Below, piece after piece: positions 1 through 8,671 of a stretch of DNA of 64,000 bases (position 1 is the first letter of the stretch; each line of letters opens with the position of its first letter). Both the position numbers and the translations under genes were made by a program. This DNA comes from Sphaerochaeta pleomorpha str. Grapes (lineage in GTDB: Bacteria; Spirochaetota; Spirochaetia; Sphaerochaetales; Sphaerochaetaceae). The stretch lies in NCBI RefSeq assembly GCF_000236685.1, contig NC_016633.1, forward strand, positions 1,302,001 to 1,366,000, in the 5' to 3' direction. The notes below the pieces were generated by a model, which saw nothing but the letters and a program-made list of their open reading frames with translations, was not told where the DNA came from and ran no database searches.

Positions 1-3
1 CAT
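1..3 (-). CDS. Start codon of a minus-strand gene leaving the window
   Basis: The first three bases are an ATG on the minus strand. It is preceded at exactly 6 nt by TAGGAG (minus strand of 10-15), a strong Shine-Dalgarno site. Only the start codon is inside the window, so nothing can be said about the product. The gene would be divergent from the lysine-aminomutase-type gene. Confidence 0.5.
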
Positions 4-220
4 TTGTGTCTCCTAACATATGAAACATTTTGACCTAGTGTATCATAAAAAGGGACACTTGCAGTGAAAAATCCAGACTTGCTGCCCTCAAAAAGCAACA
101 GGAAACACCCAAACACAAGGAAGACCAAATCATTACAAGAGATGCAAAGGCATTGCCCCAAGATTGTCGGCTTCTTTCCAGATACTGGACGAAAACGCTC
201 CTTTGCTGTAAACCACAGGG

Positions 221-1291
221 ATGGAACAAGAGAAACAAGACCATACCATAAGGAGTATGGCAAAACTAGGGTCGCTTTTGACCCTCAGTGAGGATGAAAA
301 GACTTTTCAGGAAGGGAAACAAGCCTTACCTGTTGCAATAAACCCCTATTTTTTCAACCTGATCGATCCCAAGGACCCAAAGGACCCCTTGCGCAGGCAG
401 GTTGTACCTACCCGTTTTGAACAAATAGAAAACAGGGGCGAAGATATCGATCCGCTTGAGGAAATTGACCATAGTATCACCGAAAGACTGATACACCGGT
501 ATGAAAACAGAGTTGCCTTTCTCGTAACCGATATCTGTCCCCTCTATTGTAGGCATTGTTTCCGTCGCCGGTTCACCGGTACGTTTAACGGTCCAGCAAC
601 CAGAAGACAGATAGAAGAAGCCGCCGAATATATACAGCAACATCCCAAGGTCAAGGAAATCCTGTTGACAGGAGGGGATATGATGACCCTTTCTGATTCC
701 AGGATCGATGAAATGGTTACCATATTCCGTACGGCACGTCCTGACTTGATCATTCGTCTTTGCACCCGTACCCCTGCTACCTGGCCACAGAGAATCACCG
801 ATGACCTGATTGCTATTTTCAAGAAGCATTCGACGGCACCGTTTTATGTGATGACCCAGTTCAATCACCCCCGGGAGCTGACAGAAGAGGCAAAGATTGC
901 CATTTCCAGGTTTGTCGATGCCGGGATTCCAGCCATGAACCAGACGGTCCTGCTCAGGGGGGTCAATGACTCGGTAGATACCCTTGAGGAACTTTGCAAC
1001 AAGCTTCTGGCTAACAGGGTGAAACCCTACTACCTCTTCCAAGGAGACTTGGTCTCAGGAACAGCCCATTTCAGGGTTCCTCTCATACGTGGCATGGAAA
1101 TCGAAGAAGAATTGCACCGGCGGCTTTCGGGGCTGGCAATGCCCTCGTATACGGTCGACCTACCCGAAGGAGGGGGAAAAGTCCCCTTGGCAAAATGCTA
1201 CATCGAAGGAAATGACGGACAAGGTACCTGGAAAATAAGAACGCCCGAGGGAGGGGTCAGGTATTACCAAGACCCTCCATCAGGCGACTGA
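221..1291 (+). CDS. kamA: Lysine 2,3-aminomutase family radical SAM/PLP enzyme
   Basis: This 356-residue protein belongs to the KamA/EpmB family, which moves the alpha-amino group of lysine to the beta position using SAM, a [4Fe-4S] cluster and PLP. The cluster motif CX3CX2C is at C106, C110 and C113. The two aspartates that hold lysine in clostridial LAM are matched by D276 (QGDL) and D313 (VDLPEGGGK), and K320 matches the PLP lysine. The C-terminal Cys-rich zinc segment of clostridial LAM is absent, so the protein is nearer in length to EpmB. No epmA or efp lies nearby, so free-lysine and EF-P roles cannot be separated. An in-frame TAA at 209 limits the start; ATG 221 has a weak ribosome site, and ATG 257 has AAGGAG only 1 nt away. 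Confidence 0.88.
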   Translation: MEQEKQDHTIRSMAKLGSLLTLSEDEKTFQEGKQALPVAINPYFFNLIDPKDPKDPLRRQVVPTRFEQIENRGEDIDPLEEIDHSITERLIHRYENRVAFLVTDICPLYCRHCFRRRFTGTFNGPATRRQIEEAAEYIQQHPKVKEILLTGGDMMTLSDSRIDEMVTIFRTARPDLIIRLCTRTPATWPQRITDDLIAIFKKHSTAPFYVMTQFNHPRELTEEAKIAISRFVDAGIPAMNQTVLLRGVNDSVDTLEELCNKLLANRVKPYYLFQGDLVSGTAHFRVPLIRGMEIEEELHRRLSGLAMPSYTVDLPEGGGKVPLAKCYIEGNDGQGTWKIRTPEGGVRYYQDPPSGD

Positions 1292-1312
1292 TGAAAATCA
1301 GATATTCTTGTA

Positions 1313-2545
1313 TTACTCTACTGCGTTGAGTCGTTCAAGAATCTGATCAATGGCCAGTTTACGGATTTCATCGCGCTTTTGGTCATATTCGGTGGGTTCA
1401 ATGAAAACCACAGGCTCTTTTTCAGAGAATACCGGCACCGTAACCACAGGTAAGGATACCTTAGCCTTCGCAGGCTCAATTATGGTGGCAGCAGGGACAA
1501 CCGTGGCAGCTTCAGCGACAACCTCGGGAGAAACAACAGGAGCAATTACAGGGGCAACCGTGGCAGGTTTGGCGACAACCTCGGGAGAACCTACAGGGGC
1601 AATTGCAGGGGCAACTGTGACAGGGTTGGCAACAACCTCGGGAGAAACAACAGGGGTCTTTGCCACAGAAGGCTTTGCAGGGGCTGCAGGAACAATAGTA
1701 GTTGGCTTCACGGTTTCTACCATGGAATCAACCATACTTTTGGCAGGTTTTTCCAGGGAATCCAGAATAGAGGGAACCAAGTCGGCTACTATGCGGTCAC
1801 GGTAAGTGCCATAAAGGGCAACAAGCTGTTGCTCATCAAGCACCTGGGGAAAGTAAGGTTTCAGTTCTTCGGCGAAATAGGGCATATAGGTTTCTTTGTT
1901 ATCTGTCAGGTCTTTATAGACCCCCTCTACGACCTGCGGCAACAGAAGGTCGACCAACTGGGGAATATAGGCTGACACTTCATTGGAAATCTCACCCTTC
2001 AGAATAGAGACCTGCCCTTCCAATTGTGTAGCGGACGCTTGCTTGAGATCGGACGTAAGCTGTGCAAACCTTGCATCGAATTCTTTCTGGATCGTGTCCT
2101 TGAAAACAGCCAATGACGAAGCTATCTCTTCGTTCATGACACTTTCCCGATAATTGGCGAAAGCCGTTTGCATTGCTGGGGAAAGCTTCTCAACCAACAC
2201 AGGTTCCAACCTATCGACAAACAAAGCCAGTACCTGGTCATCATTGGCAAACCGGTCTTTGAGTTTTTCATACAAATCATCTTCCAGTGAGAGTGAAAGT
2301 TCTTTCTTCAAGGAAGGTAAAAGCTGCTGGGCAAGTTCTTTCTGGTCAACCGTAATGTCAGAAGTGGCCTCTTTTGAGAGTCTGAGGGGCTCGCCAATCT
2401 CCAAAAGAGGTTGTAGTTGCCTCTGTTTGGCAAGGTCCAGCATTTCATTGGAAACGCCCGGACGTAAATACCAAACCCCTGCAAATACAAAGATTGCCAA
2501 AACCGAAGTAATGACGAGCATATTAATCCGTACCGATTTCTTCAT
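1313..2545 (-). CDS. Membrane-anchored repeat protein of unknown function
   Basis: I do not recognise a family for this 410-residue protein. An uncleaved N-terminal membrane segment (about residues 7-27) is followed by a long, charged, probably helical region (about 30-280) and an Ala/Pro/Val-rich linker (about 285-365) holding three copies of a 19-residue unit with core SPEVVA. The C-terminal 30 residues are again charged (YDQKRDEIRKL). The layout suggests an anchored periplasmic or surface protein with a flexible spacer. Minus-strand GAGGG about 7 nt before ATG 2545 supports the start. The gene lies 28 nt downstream of coaE and is probably last in the polA operon. Confidence 0.75.
   Translation of the reverse strand: MKKSVRINMLVITSVLAIFVFAGVWYLRPGVSNEMLDLAKQRQLQPLLEIGEPLRLSKEATSDITVDQKELAQQLLPSLKKELSLSLEDDLYEKLKDRFANDDQVLALFVDRLEPVLVEKLSPAMQTAFANYRESVMNEEIASSLAVFKDTIQKEFDARFAQLTSDLKQASATQLEGQVSILKGEISNEVSAYIPQLVDLLLPQVVEGVYKDLTDNKETYMPYFAEELKPYFPQVLDEQQLVALYGTYRDRIVADLVPSILDSLEKPAKSMVDSMVETVKPTTIVPAAPAKPSVAKTPVVSPEVVANPVTVAPAIAPVGSPEVVAKPATVAPVIAPVVSPEVVAEAATVVPAATIIEPAKAKVSLPVVTVPVFSEKEPVVFIEPTEYDQKRDEIRKLAIDQILERLNAVE
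1475..1648 (-). repeat. Three 57-bp tandem repeats inside the coding region
   Basis: The segment complementary to SPEVVA codons recurs at 1514, 1571 and 1628, a period of exactly 57 bp (19 codons). The unit nearest the protein C-terminus has drifted. The repeats are in frame and encode Ala/Pro/Val-rich linker, so copy number could vary between strains without breaking the reading frame. Confidence 0.85.
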
Positions 2546-2573
2546 GTCAAACCCTCATCCAAAGAAAATTCCT

Positions 2574-3179
2574 TCATTTGCCTGAAACTCCGATTCCTAT
2601 CCTAGCACAATACTGTACAACTTGTCGATGAATTATCACCGAAGGGCCACCATTGCGCATCTTCTCGACAGGCACCCCCTGGGTAAAATTATTCCAGACA
2701 ATATCCTTCTGGGCCCTCTCACGTGCCAAAAAACGTCTGAAACCAAGGTGATCTCTCTTTCTTGAACGAAAAAAACGTACCAGAAAGGGAACTTTGACAA
2801 ATACGATATGGTCGCACAACCTATCGAGCCCCATCCTATGGAGCAATGCGGCATTGAGTACAATCCCCTTTGCCCCATTCTTCTCAGCCTCTGCAATACG
2901 GTCTTGGCAAAGACCTACCATCGTAGGATGGGTGATAGCTTCCAACTGTTTCAAAAGGGAAGCATCACTAAACACCAAAACCCCGAGAGCTTTCCTGTTT
3001 ACCGTATCTTCCGTTATCACAGAATCTCCGAAGGCCTGCCGGATCGCAGGTACATTTTTTGCAAGGGCCTCATGCCCGAGCAAATCCACATCGACTACGA
3101 GACACCCTTGTTTCTCGAATTCCCTGGCAAACAGGTTCTTTCCGGCACAGGCACGCCCAGACAACCCAATTACCAACAT
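2574..3179 (-). CDS. coaE: Dephospho-CoA kinase
   Basis: This 201-residue protein has the normal length and fold signature of CoaE, which phosphorylates the ribose 3'-hydroxyl of dephospho-CoA in the last step of CoA synthesis. The N-terminus carries a P-loop (GRACAGKN, about residues 8-15) and the substrate-site DVDLLGHE segment near residue 30. The usual Ser/Thr after the P-loop lysine is Asn here, which is unusual. ITHP (about 82) and the lid arginines (RFFRSRKRD) are as expected for the family. The ATG overlaps the polA stop (TGATG), so the two are translationally coupled. Confidence 0.87.
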   Translation of the reverse strand: MLVIGLSGRACAGKNLFAREFEKQGCLVVDVDLLGHEALAKNVPAIRQAFGDSVITEDTVNRKALGVLVFSDASLLKQLEAITHPTMVGLCQDRIAEAEKNGAKGIVLNAALLHRMGLDRLCDHIVFVKVPFLVRFFRSRKRDHLGFRRFLARERAQKDIVWNNFTQGVPVEKMRNGGPSVIIHRQVVQYCARIGIGVSGK

Positions 3180-6061
3180 CAGTGTATATCTCCCCAGTTT
3201 TCCCCGGTCTCCATGCTTACCTTCAGTGGAATTGAAAGCTTCACAGCCCCCTCCATTGCCTCTTTGACCAGACCTTTCACCAGTTCCAGTTCTGCAAAGG
3301 GAACCTCAAAGACCAGTTCGTCATGGATTTGCAATAAGAGCTTAGTTTGCAAGGCATGGGCTGACAATGCACTGTCGATACGAAGCATTGCCATTTTCAT
3401 GATATCGGCCGCACTACCTTGGATGACCGTATTTACCGAGATGCGCTGGGCTTTGGCACGCTCACCTCCGTTTCTGCTATGGATTTCATTGATCGTCCGC
3501 ACATGCCCCAGAATCGTAGTGACATATCCATCGGTCTCAGCTTTTCTTTTTGTCTGTTCCACGAAGGCCTGAACTGCGCTGTAGCGCTCAAAATACTGCT
3601 GGATGAACTGTTTTGCTTCCGTGTGGGGAATCTGCAGGTCCATCGCCAGGCTGTGTGCGCTCATCCCGTACATGACACCAAAGTTAATCGTCTTGGCTAT
3701 CCTGCGCTGGTCGGAGGACACTTGCTCGAAGGGAACGTTGAAAATCAAGGCTGCGGTAGCCCGGTGGACATCGACCCCATTGGCAAAAGCATCCTTGAGC
3801 CCTGGGTCATCGGCCATATGGGCAAGGACAACCAGTTCAATCTGCGAATAGTCTGCCGAAAGGAAGATGCAGCCTTTTTTCGGGACAAACGAGGACCGTA
3901 TCCTTCTCCCCTCCTCCGTGCGGACTGGAATGTTCTGCAAATTGGGGTCCTTGCAGGAGAGTCTGCCCGTTTCCGTCCCGGTCTGGGAAAAAGAAGGGTG
4001 AATCCTCCCGGTTTTCTCGTTAATCTGCAAGGGGAGCTTATCGATATAGGTATTCTTCAGCTTGCTCAGCATCCGGTAATGCAAGACCAAGGCAACTTCC
4101 TCATAGGTTTCAGCCAAGGGTTCCAACACATCGGTTGAGGTCGAGAACCCTGACTTGGTCTTCGCCCCGGTAGGGATTTCCCTCTCTACGAATAACACTT
4201 CCTGCAGTTGTTTAGGCGAATTGAGATTAAATACATGCCCACAGATTTCAAAAACCTTAGCCTCGGTCTCGGCCAATCTTTTTTCAAATTCCTCGGTCAA
4301 CGGTTCAAGCAGGGTCCTATCAAGGAATATTCCATTCATCTCCATATTTGCGATAATGAGCAGAAGAGGCATCTCAACCTCCTCCATCAGGCGATAGAGA
4401 TCCCTGGCAACCAACAACTCCTTGAACAGGTTGTAGAGCCTCCAGGTAATGTCCGAGTCCTCGGCCCCGTAGGCAACAACCAGATCCTGGGGGAGGTCGC
4501 TCAGTAATTTCCCTTTCGGGACAATATCGGTGTAATGGATTGTCTTGTAACCCAAATATTTTTCGCTGAGGTAGTCCATGTTGAAAACACCGGTGCTGTC
4601 GAGAAGCCAAGCGGCAACCATGGTATCGAAAACAACGCGTTTGGGCCGGACTCCCCAGTTCACAAGTACTTCATAGTCGTATTTGATATTCTGTCCCACT
4701 ATGGCAATTCTTCCATTGGGAAGATAGTCATTGAGGACGGAACGGATGGCATCATCGGTGAACAAACGTTTCCCTTCGCTTACCAGCGGGACATAGTAGG
4801 CAATCTTTTCTTTCCAGCTGAAGGAAAAACCGATGGGGATGGCAACCATTGAGTCAATGGAGGTGGTCTCAAGGTCAAAGGCCATCAAAGCCGATTCTTT
4901 CTCCGCCAAGGCTAACAACTCCTTGAGCCGGGGCAAGGAGGTGACTGCCTCGTAGCTTCCTTTCTCTGCAGATACCATTTCACTAGCTGCAGCCTTGGGT
5001 TCTTCTGTCACTTTTTGCGTAGCCACAGGTTTGACCGAGCCGGAGATTCGTTCCAGGTCCCTTGCAAGGCTCTTCATACCGATTCCTTCAAACAAGGGGA
5101 TCGCGGCACTGTAGTCTACATCGTCCAAGAGGTACTGGGAGGTATCGAAAGAGTCGACCTCGAATAAATCATCTCTGAGCTGGATGAGGGTCTTGCTGAG
5201 CTTGGCGCTTTCCTTTCCTTCTTCCAGCTTCGCCTGGATACCCTTGGAGCAAAGGCGCAGGTTCGCATAGATTCCGTCAAGAGAATCAAATTGCTGCAAT
5301 AGCTTGGCAGCACCCTTCTCCCCGATTCCTTTGACGCCGGGGACATTGTCAGAGGCGTCTCCGAGCAACGTCAGGTAATCTACCATTTGTTTGGGGGTTA
5401 TGCCAAATTCTTCAACGACTTCCTTTTCTCCCCAGAGCTTATAGAATTTCTCATTCTTCTTTGCCGGGCGCAAGGCAAAGGTATGTTCATCTACCAATTG
5501 CAACAGATCCTTGTCACCTGTAAACATGATGGTATCGACACCATGACGGGTAGCCTGTTCTGAAAGGGTTGCTATGATATCGTCTGCCTCGACCCCAATC
5601 ATGGCAATTGAGGGAATATCCATTGCCTTGAGAATGTCATTGATCAGGGGAACCTGAGCATGCAGGTCCTCAGGGGCAGCATCACGGTTGGCCTTGTACG
5701 CAGGATACATTTCATGGCGAAACGTAAGGCCTTTGCTGTCCATTGCCACCACAAGGTAGTCAGGCTTATATTCGCGCATAATCTTTAAGACCGTTGTGAA
5801 AAAACCATAGACTGCGGATACATTGTTTCCTTTGGTATCTTTCATCGGATTATTGAAAAACCCGTAATAGGAACGATATATAAGCCCATACCCATCAATA
5901 ATATAGAGCTTTTTACCCGTAGGCATAACAGAAGGTTTCGATTTCACTTCGCTTTCCTCCGTCCGTTTCTCTATAACAACAGGAGGCCGCAGTGCTGCTT
6001 CCCTTTCCAAGGCTTTTTGATCAAAATCGTCTTTTCCAAACAGTTCAAAGGAATCGCTCAA
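3179..6061 (-). CDS. polA: DNA polymerase I
   Basis: The 960-residue protein has all three Pol I domains. The 5'-nuclease spans about 50-335, with acidic clusters VEADD and TGDKDLL. The 3'-5' exonuclease spans about 380-560 and is apparently active: D396 and E398 in DLET, NIKYD, and YGAEDSD. The polymerase domain has motif A ADYSQIE, motif B RRIAKTINFGVMYG and motif C QIHDELV. A charged extension of about 45 residues precedes the nuclease domain. The start appears to be TTG: minus-strand GGGGAG lies 7 nt upstream and overlaps the stop of the MBL gene; the first internal ATG would be at residue 46. It is coupled to coaE downstream. Confidence 0.96.
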   Translation of the reverse strand: MSDSFELFGKDDFDQKALEREAALRPPVVIEKRTEESEVKSKPSVMPTGKKLYIIDGYGLIYRSYYGFFNNPMKDTKGNNVSAVYGFFTTVLKIMREYKPDYLVVAMDSKGLTFRHEMYPAYKANRDAAPEDLHAQVPLINDILKAMDIPSIAMIGVEADDIIATLSEQATRHGVDTIMFTGDKDLLQLVDEHTFALRPAKKNEKFYKLWGEKEVVEEFGITPKQMVDYLTLLGDASDNVPGVKGIGEKGAAKLLQQFDSLDGIYANLRLCSKGIQAKLEEGKESAKLSKTLIQLRDDLFEVDSFDTSQYLLDDVDYSAAIPLFEGIGMKSLARDLERISGSVKPVATQKVTEEPKAAASEMVSAEKGSYEAVTSLPRLKELLALAEKESALMAFDLETTSIDSMVAIPIGFSFSWKEKIAYYVPLVSEGKRLFTDDAIRSVLNDYLPNGRIAIVGQNIKYDYEVLVNWGVRPKRVVFDTMVAAWLLDSTGVFNMDYLSEKYLGYKTIHYTDIVPKGKLLSDLPQDLVVAYGAEDSDITWRLYNLFKELLVARDLYRLMEEVEMPLLLIIANMEMNGIFLDRTLLEPLTEEFEKRLAETEAKVFEICGHVFNLNSPKQLQEVLFVEREIPTGAKTKSGFSTSTDVLEPLAETYEEVALVLHYRMLSKLKNTYIDKLPLQINEKTGRIHPSFSQTGTETGRLSCKDPNLQNIPVRTEEGRRIRSSFVPKKGCIFLSADYSQIELVVLAHMADDPGLKDAFANGVDVHRATAALIFNVPFEQVSSDQRRIAKTINFGVMYGMSAHSLAMDLQIPHTEAKQFIQQYFERYSAVQAFVEQTKRKAETDGYVTTILGHVRTINEIHSRNGGERAKAQRISVNTVIQGSAADIMKMAMLRIDSALSAHALQTKLLLQIHDELVFEVPFAELELVKGLVKEAMEGAVKLSIPLKVSMETGENWGDIH

Positions 6062-6065
6062 TGTA

Positions 6066-6839
6066 TTACTCCCCTATGGTAATGGTCAATGTATCATATG
6101 CCGGACGAATATCTTGCGGAAGTTCGCCTTCGAGCTTCCCATGACTCAAATCATGGCACATATGGGTTAAAAAAGTTCTTCTGGCCCCAACCTTGTGGGC
6201 AAACGCAGTTGCTTCGAATACGCACCAATGCGTGGGATGAGGACTATATCGTAGGGAACCCACGACAAGCGTATCGACCCCTTGAAAATACGGCAGGCTT
6301 TCCGAAGGTATGCCGCTACAATCGGTTGCATAAATAAAGGAACCTATCCTAAAGGCGAAAATGCGTTGGTTCCCATGGAAAATAGGAATCGGCAATACAG
6401 GGAAACCTGCTATCGAGACCTCCTTGTAGGGCTCGAGTATATTCACTTCCAAATGGGGAACTCCCCCCGCCTCATCAAATTTCCCCAAGACATAATTAAA
6501 TCTTGTCTGGATAGTCTGGGAAACTTCCCCCGAGCAGTAAACCGGAAGACTCTCATTGCGGCAAAACACCCGCAGATCATCTATCCCGTTGAAATGGTCG
6601 GCATGGTCATGGGTATACAGCACCCCGTCAAGCCGCTTTATCCCGGACCTAAGGGCTTGGAGTCTGAACTCGGGTGTAGTATCGATGAGCAAAGAATGCT
6701 CCCCCTGGGTAAGGAGGATGCTGCTTCGGTACCGTTTGTCACGCGAATCGGTCGACCTACACACTGGGCATTCACACCCAATGACAGGAATACCATGACT
6801 GGTTCCCGTTCCAAGGAAAGTTACAGAGAATTCTTTCAT
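6066..6839 (-). CDS. MBL-fold phosphodiesterase, PhnP-like
   Basis: This is a 257-residue metallo-beta-lactamase-fold hydrolase. The metal motif HDHADH is at 77-82, with later ligands FHGN, ATDCSG and THMCHD. The N-terminal GCECPVC (C22, C24, C27) is the extra zinc site seen in PhnP-type phosphoribosyl 1,2-cyclic phosphodiesterases. No other phosphonate genes are nearby, so the substrate may be a different cyclic phosphate. The ATG overlaps the stop of the small membrane protein gene (ATGA), and polA follows after 4 nt, so it sits in the middle of an operon. Confidence 0.82.
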   Translation of the reverse strand: MKEFSVTFLGTGTSHGIPVIGCECPVCRSTDSRDKRYRSSILLTQGEHSLLIDTTPEFRLQALRSGIKRLDGVLYTHDHADHFNGIDDLRVFCRNESLPVYCSGEVSQTIQTRFNYVLGKFDEAGGVPHLEVNILEPYKEVSIAGFPVLPIPIFHGNQRIFAFRIGSFIYATDCSGIPSESLPYFQGVDTLVVGSLRYSPHPTHWCVFEATAFAHKVGARRTFLTHMCHDLSHGKLEGELPQDIRPAYDTLTITIGE

Positions 6840-7177
6840 TTCACGCTATCCGTGACGGTCTTAACTGCATCCTTGAGTGCTGTTTCCCCTTGCTTGGCCG
6901 CATCTTTGAGTTTTGACTGGATTTCCTCACTTTTCAGCAAATCCTGAAGTTTGTCGATCGACTGCTTCGTAAACTCAGGGCTGGAAGTAACAGTATCAAC
7001 AGCAGTCTGTACTGCATTGTCCACCTGGGTACTTACCGTTTGCTTTCCTCTTTCGGAAAAACTGACACCAAGAAAATGCCCGCTTAGGGTAGGAACAAAA
7101 AAGTACAGGATAAAAAACGATACTAAAGCCGTAATCAATGCGGTAAGGAAGGAACGGGTAAAACCTCTATTGGCCAT
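6836..7177 (-). CDS. Small membrane protein with amphipathic helical tail
   Basis: The protein has 113 residues when started at ATG 7177, which has AAAGGAG 7 nt upstream; an open frame continues further but lacks such a site. One hydrophobic segment (about residues 9-30) is followed by a periplasmic or cytosolic helical region rich in Lys, Asp and Thr, with heptad-like spacing. No family is recognised. It is the first gene of the polA-coaE unit and overlaps the MBL gene by 4 nt. Confidence 0.7.
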   Translation of the reverse strand: MANRGFTRSFLTALITALVSFFILYFFVPTLSGHFLGVSFSERGKQTVSTQVDNAVQTAVDTVTSSPEFTKQSIDKLQDLLKSEEIQSKLKDAAKQGETALKDAVKTVTDSVK

Positions 7178-7201
7178 GGCAAAACTCCTTTGCCCTACTG
7201 T

Positions 7202-7229
7202 ACCATACTTGGTGAAGGGCGAAAAGCAA
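7202..7229 (-). promoter_or_regulatory. Candidate promoter for the small-membrane-protein/polA operon
   Basis: On the minus strand TTGCTT (7229-7224) and TATGGT (7207-7202) are 16 bp apart, about 25 nt before ATG 7177. The match is moderate. It lies just beyond the terminator of the preceding gene. Confidence 0.35.
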
Positions 7230-7231
7230 CA

Positions 7232-7255
7232 CAGGCCCGGATTTCTCCGGGCCTG
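7232..7255 (-). terminator. Rho-independent-type terminator
   Basis: A perfect 9-bp stem (CAGGCCCGG / CCGGGCCTG) with a 6-nt loop is followed on the minus strand by TGTTGCTTTTC. It lies 20 nt after the stop of the exported protein gene at 7277 and separates it from the polA operon. Confidence 0.8.
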
Positions 7256-7276
7256 CATAAAATGCAATACTATACC

Positions 7277-7906
7277 TTACAGAAGTGAGAAGAGAAGGGA
7301 AACACCGAACTTCCCGCTATTGGTATCAGCTTTGAACAGTCTGTCAATTTCACTGTAGTTTTCAAATGTATACGTGCTATCTACAGTGTAGTTTACCCCA
7401 AGCATGATACTTCCCAGATTGAAATCAAGGGTAGCACGGTAGGAAACAGGTGACTTGATGAATGCATCGCCGAAGTTATTCCAGTTTTCGATACTTGTGT
7501 TGTCACTGGCATAGACAAAGGCATTGCCATCTTTGTCAATCAAAACGCGGAAGCGGGGTCCCATGCCAAAGCCGAGACGGGCTAAGCCAAGGAGGTCAAG
7601 GGAAATACCACCAGTCGTCAAAACAGATAGTTCGTGGTTCGAAGACGAATCCTCGGGAGGAGTGTACATACCTATTACGTCAACCTCGGCAAGCAAGAAC
7701 TTGACACGGAGGTCTGCACCGAAGGTGTAGTTGGAAATGTCTGTCAAACCGCTGAAATCCCCATCATTGAATTGCGCGACAACTTCATCTCCAGTTACAT
7801 TGTACATTGCAGTCGCACCAATGCTCAAATCTGCGATAGCAGCACTTAACACAGCTGGGAGAAGTACACATACGACAATAAGCGATACTAAAAACTTCTT
7901 CTTCAT
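7277..7906 (-). CDS. Exported beta-rich protein, paralogue of its upstream neighbour
   Basis: This 209-residue protein has a clear signal peptide (KKK then a hydrophobic stretch, cleavage near residue 22). The mature part has many alternating hydrophobic strands, Gly-rich turns (LGFGMGPRF) and a hydrophobic C-terminus, like a small outer-membrane barrel. It shares order and short motifs with the next gene upstream: a W/Y-x-FG-x-x-L-x-V strand near the start and SPV...LGS...Y near the end. AAGGGG lies about 6 nt before the ATG. No specific function can be assigned. Confidence 0.7.
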   Translation of the reverse strand: MKKKFLVSLIVVCVLLPAVLSAAIADLSIGATAMYNVTGDEVVAQFNDGDFSGLTDISNYTFGADLRVKFLLAEVDVIGMYTPPEDSSSNHELSVLTTGGISLDLLGLARLGFGMGPRFRVLIDKDGNAFVYASDNTSIENWNNFGDAFIKSPVSYRATLDFNLGSIMLGVNYTVDSTYTFENYSEIDRLFKADTNSGKFGVSLLFSLL

Positions 7907-7960
7907 AACATACCCCTTGTTTACTGAAATTATCAGTTACTCTACTAATTACAACAAATG

Positions 7961-8578
7961 CTAAAACATTTTCAGGGACAACGCAAGGGAAAGTGTACTG
8001 TCTTTCAATTGGAACATTTTCCACCAAGACTGTGAATCTGCAACTGTTTCCAACGTTGCAGCGCTTTCCATCAAATACCGCACATGAAATCCAACGGAAC
8101 CCAATTCGGTTGCAACCCCTGCCATCAGATACACAGGAGACTGCATGGTTGCCTCGAAAACGCCCGTACTGGAAGTCGAAGCCGGCGATTTATCTGCCAG
8201 TTCATAATAAGAGGTTCTGTTATCTTCCCCGGAAAGGACATACATGATACTGGCACCGAAACCCAGTTCCAAATGCAACAGGTCACCAACCAAAGGAGTG
8301 TTTATCCCTGCCATCCCGATAAGCAATGCCCCCTGCCCTTCATCACTGCACTGGCTCGGGAAAACAAAGACCTGTGCCTGCAAGAAAGACATACGAACCA
8401 GAAGTTCCCCACCGAATTTCCAATTCTCGCCATTGCTCATCTGGGAGAAATAACCGGAATCATCGGATGGAGAATAAGCGCCACCGAAACCTAGACTTAC
8501 GTCATAGAAACTCCGGGCACTCAAGGAAAAGGGTACTATCAGACAAATGGCCAAAATGACCAGGGCTCTCTTTTTCAT
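7961..8578 (-). CDS. Exported beta-rich protein, tandem paralogue
   Basis: This is 205 residues from ATG 8578 (MKKRALV...), which gives a standard signal peptide; the longer open frame adds 19 residues before the positive charges. The mature protein has barrel-like alternating strands and ends in LKMF. Comparison by eye with the neighbour at 7277 shows the same architecture (SLGFGGAY, WKFGGELLV, SPVYLMAG, LGSVGFHVRY). This suggests a local duplication that has diverged strongly. GAGGAG lies about 15 nt upstream, rather far. Confidence 0.68.
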   Translation of the reverse strand: MKKRALVILAICLIVPFSLSARSFYDVSLGFGGAYSPSDDSGYFSQMSNGENWKFGGELLVRMSFLQAQVFVFPSQCSDEGQGALLIGMAGINTPLVGDLLHLELGFGASIMYVLSGEDNRTSYYELADKSPASTSSTGVFEATMQSPVYLMAGVATELGSVGFHVRYLMESAATLETVADSQSWWKMFQLKDSTLSLALSLKMF

Positions 8579-8671
8579 AAAAACTCTGCTGCGCTCCTCA
8601 TTTCTATAACAGGATAAGGGGTAGTAGGGATACATAATTTTGTGTTTTTTTTAAAAAACTCCGGCCGCAAA

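Noticed and set aside
64-291. 75-codon open frame before and overlapping the aminomutase gene
   Set aside because: It starts with GTG, has no ribosome site, overlaps the better-supported gene by 71 nt and has an unconvincing composition.
326-1042. 238-codon minus-strand open frame
   Set aside because: It is antisense to the radical SAM gene, with no supported start or motif.
8640-8665. T/A run after nadE as intrinsic terminator
   Set aside because: The run (TTTTTTAAAAAA on one strand) is not preceded by a stable stem.
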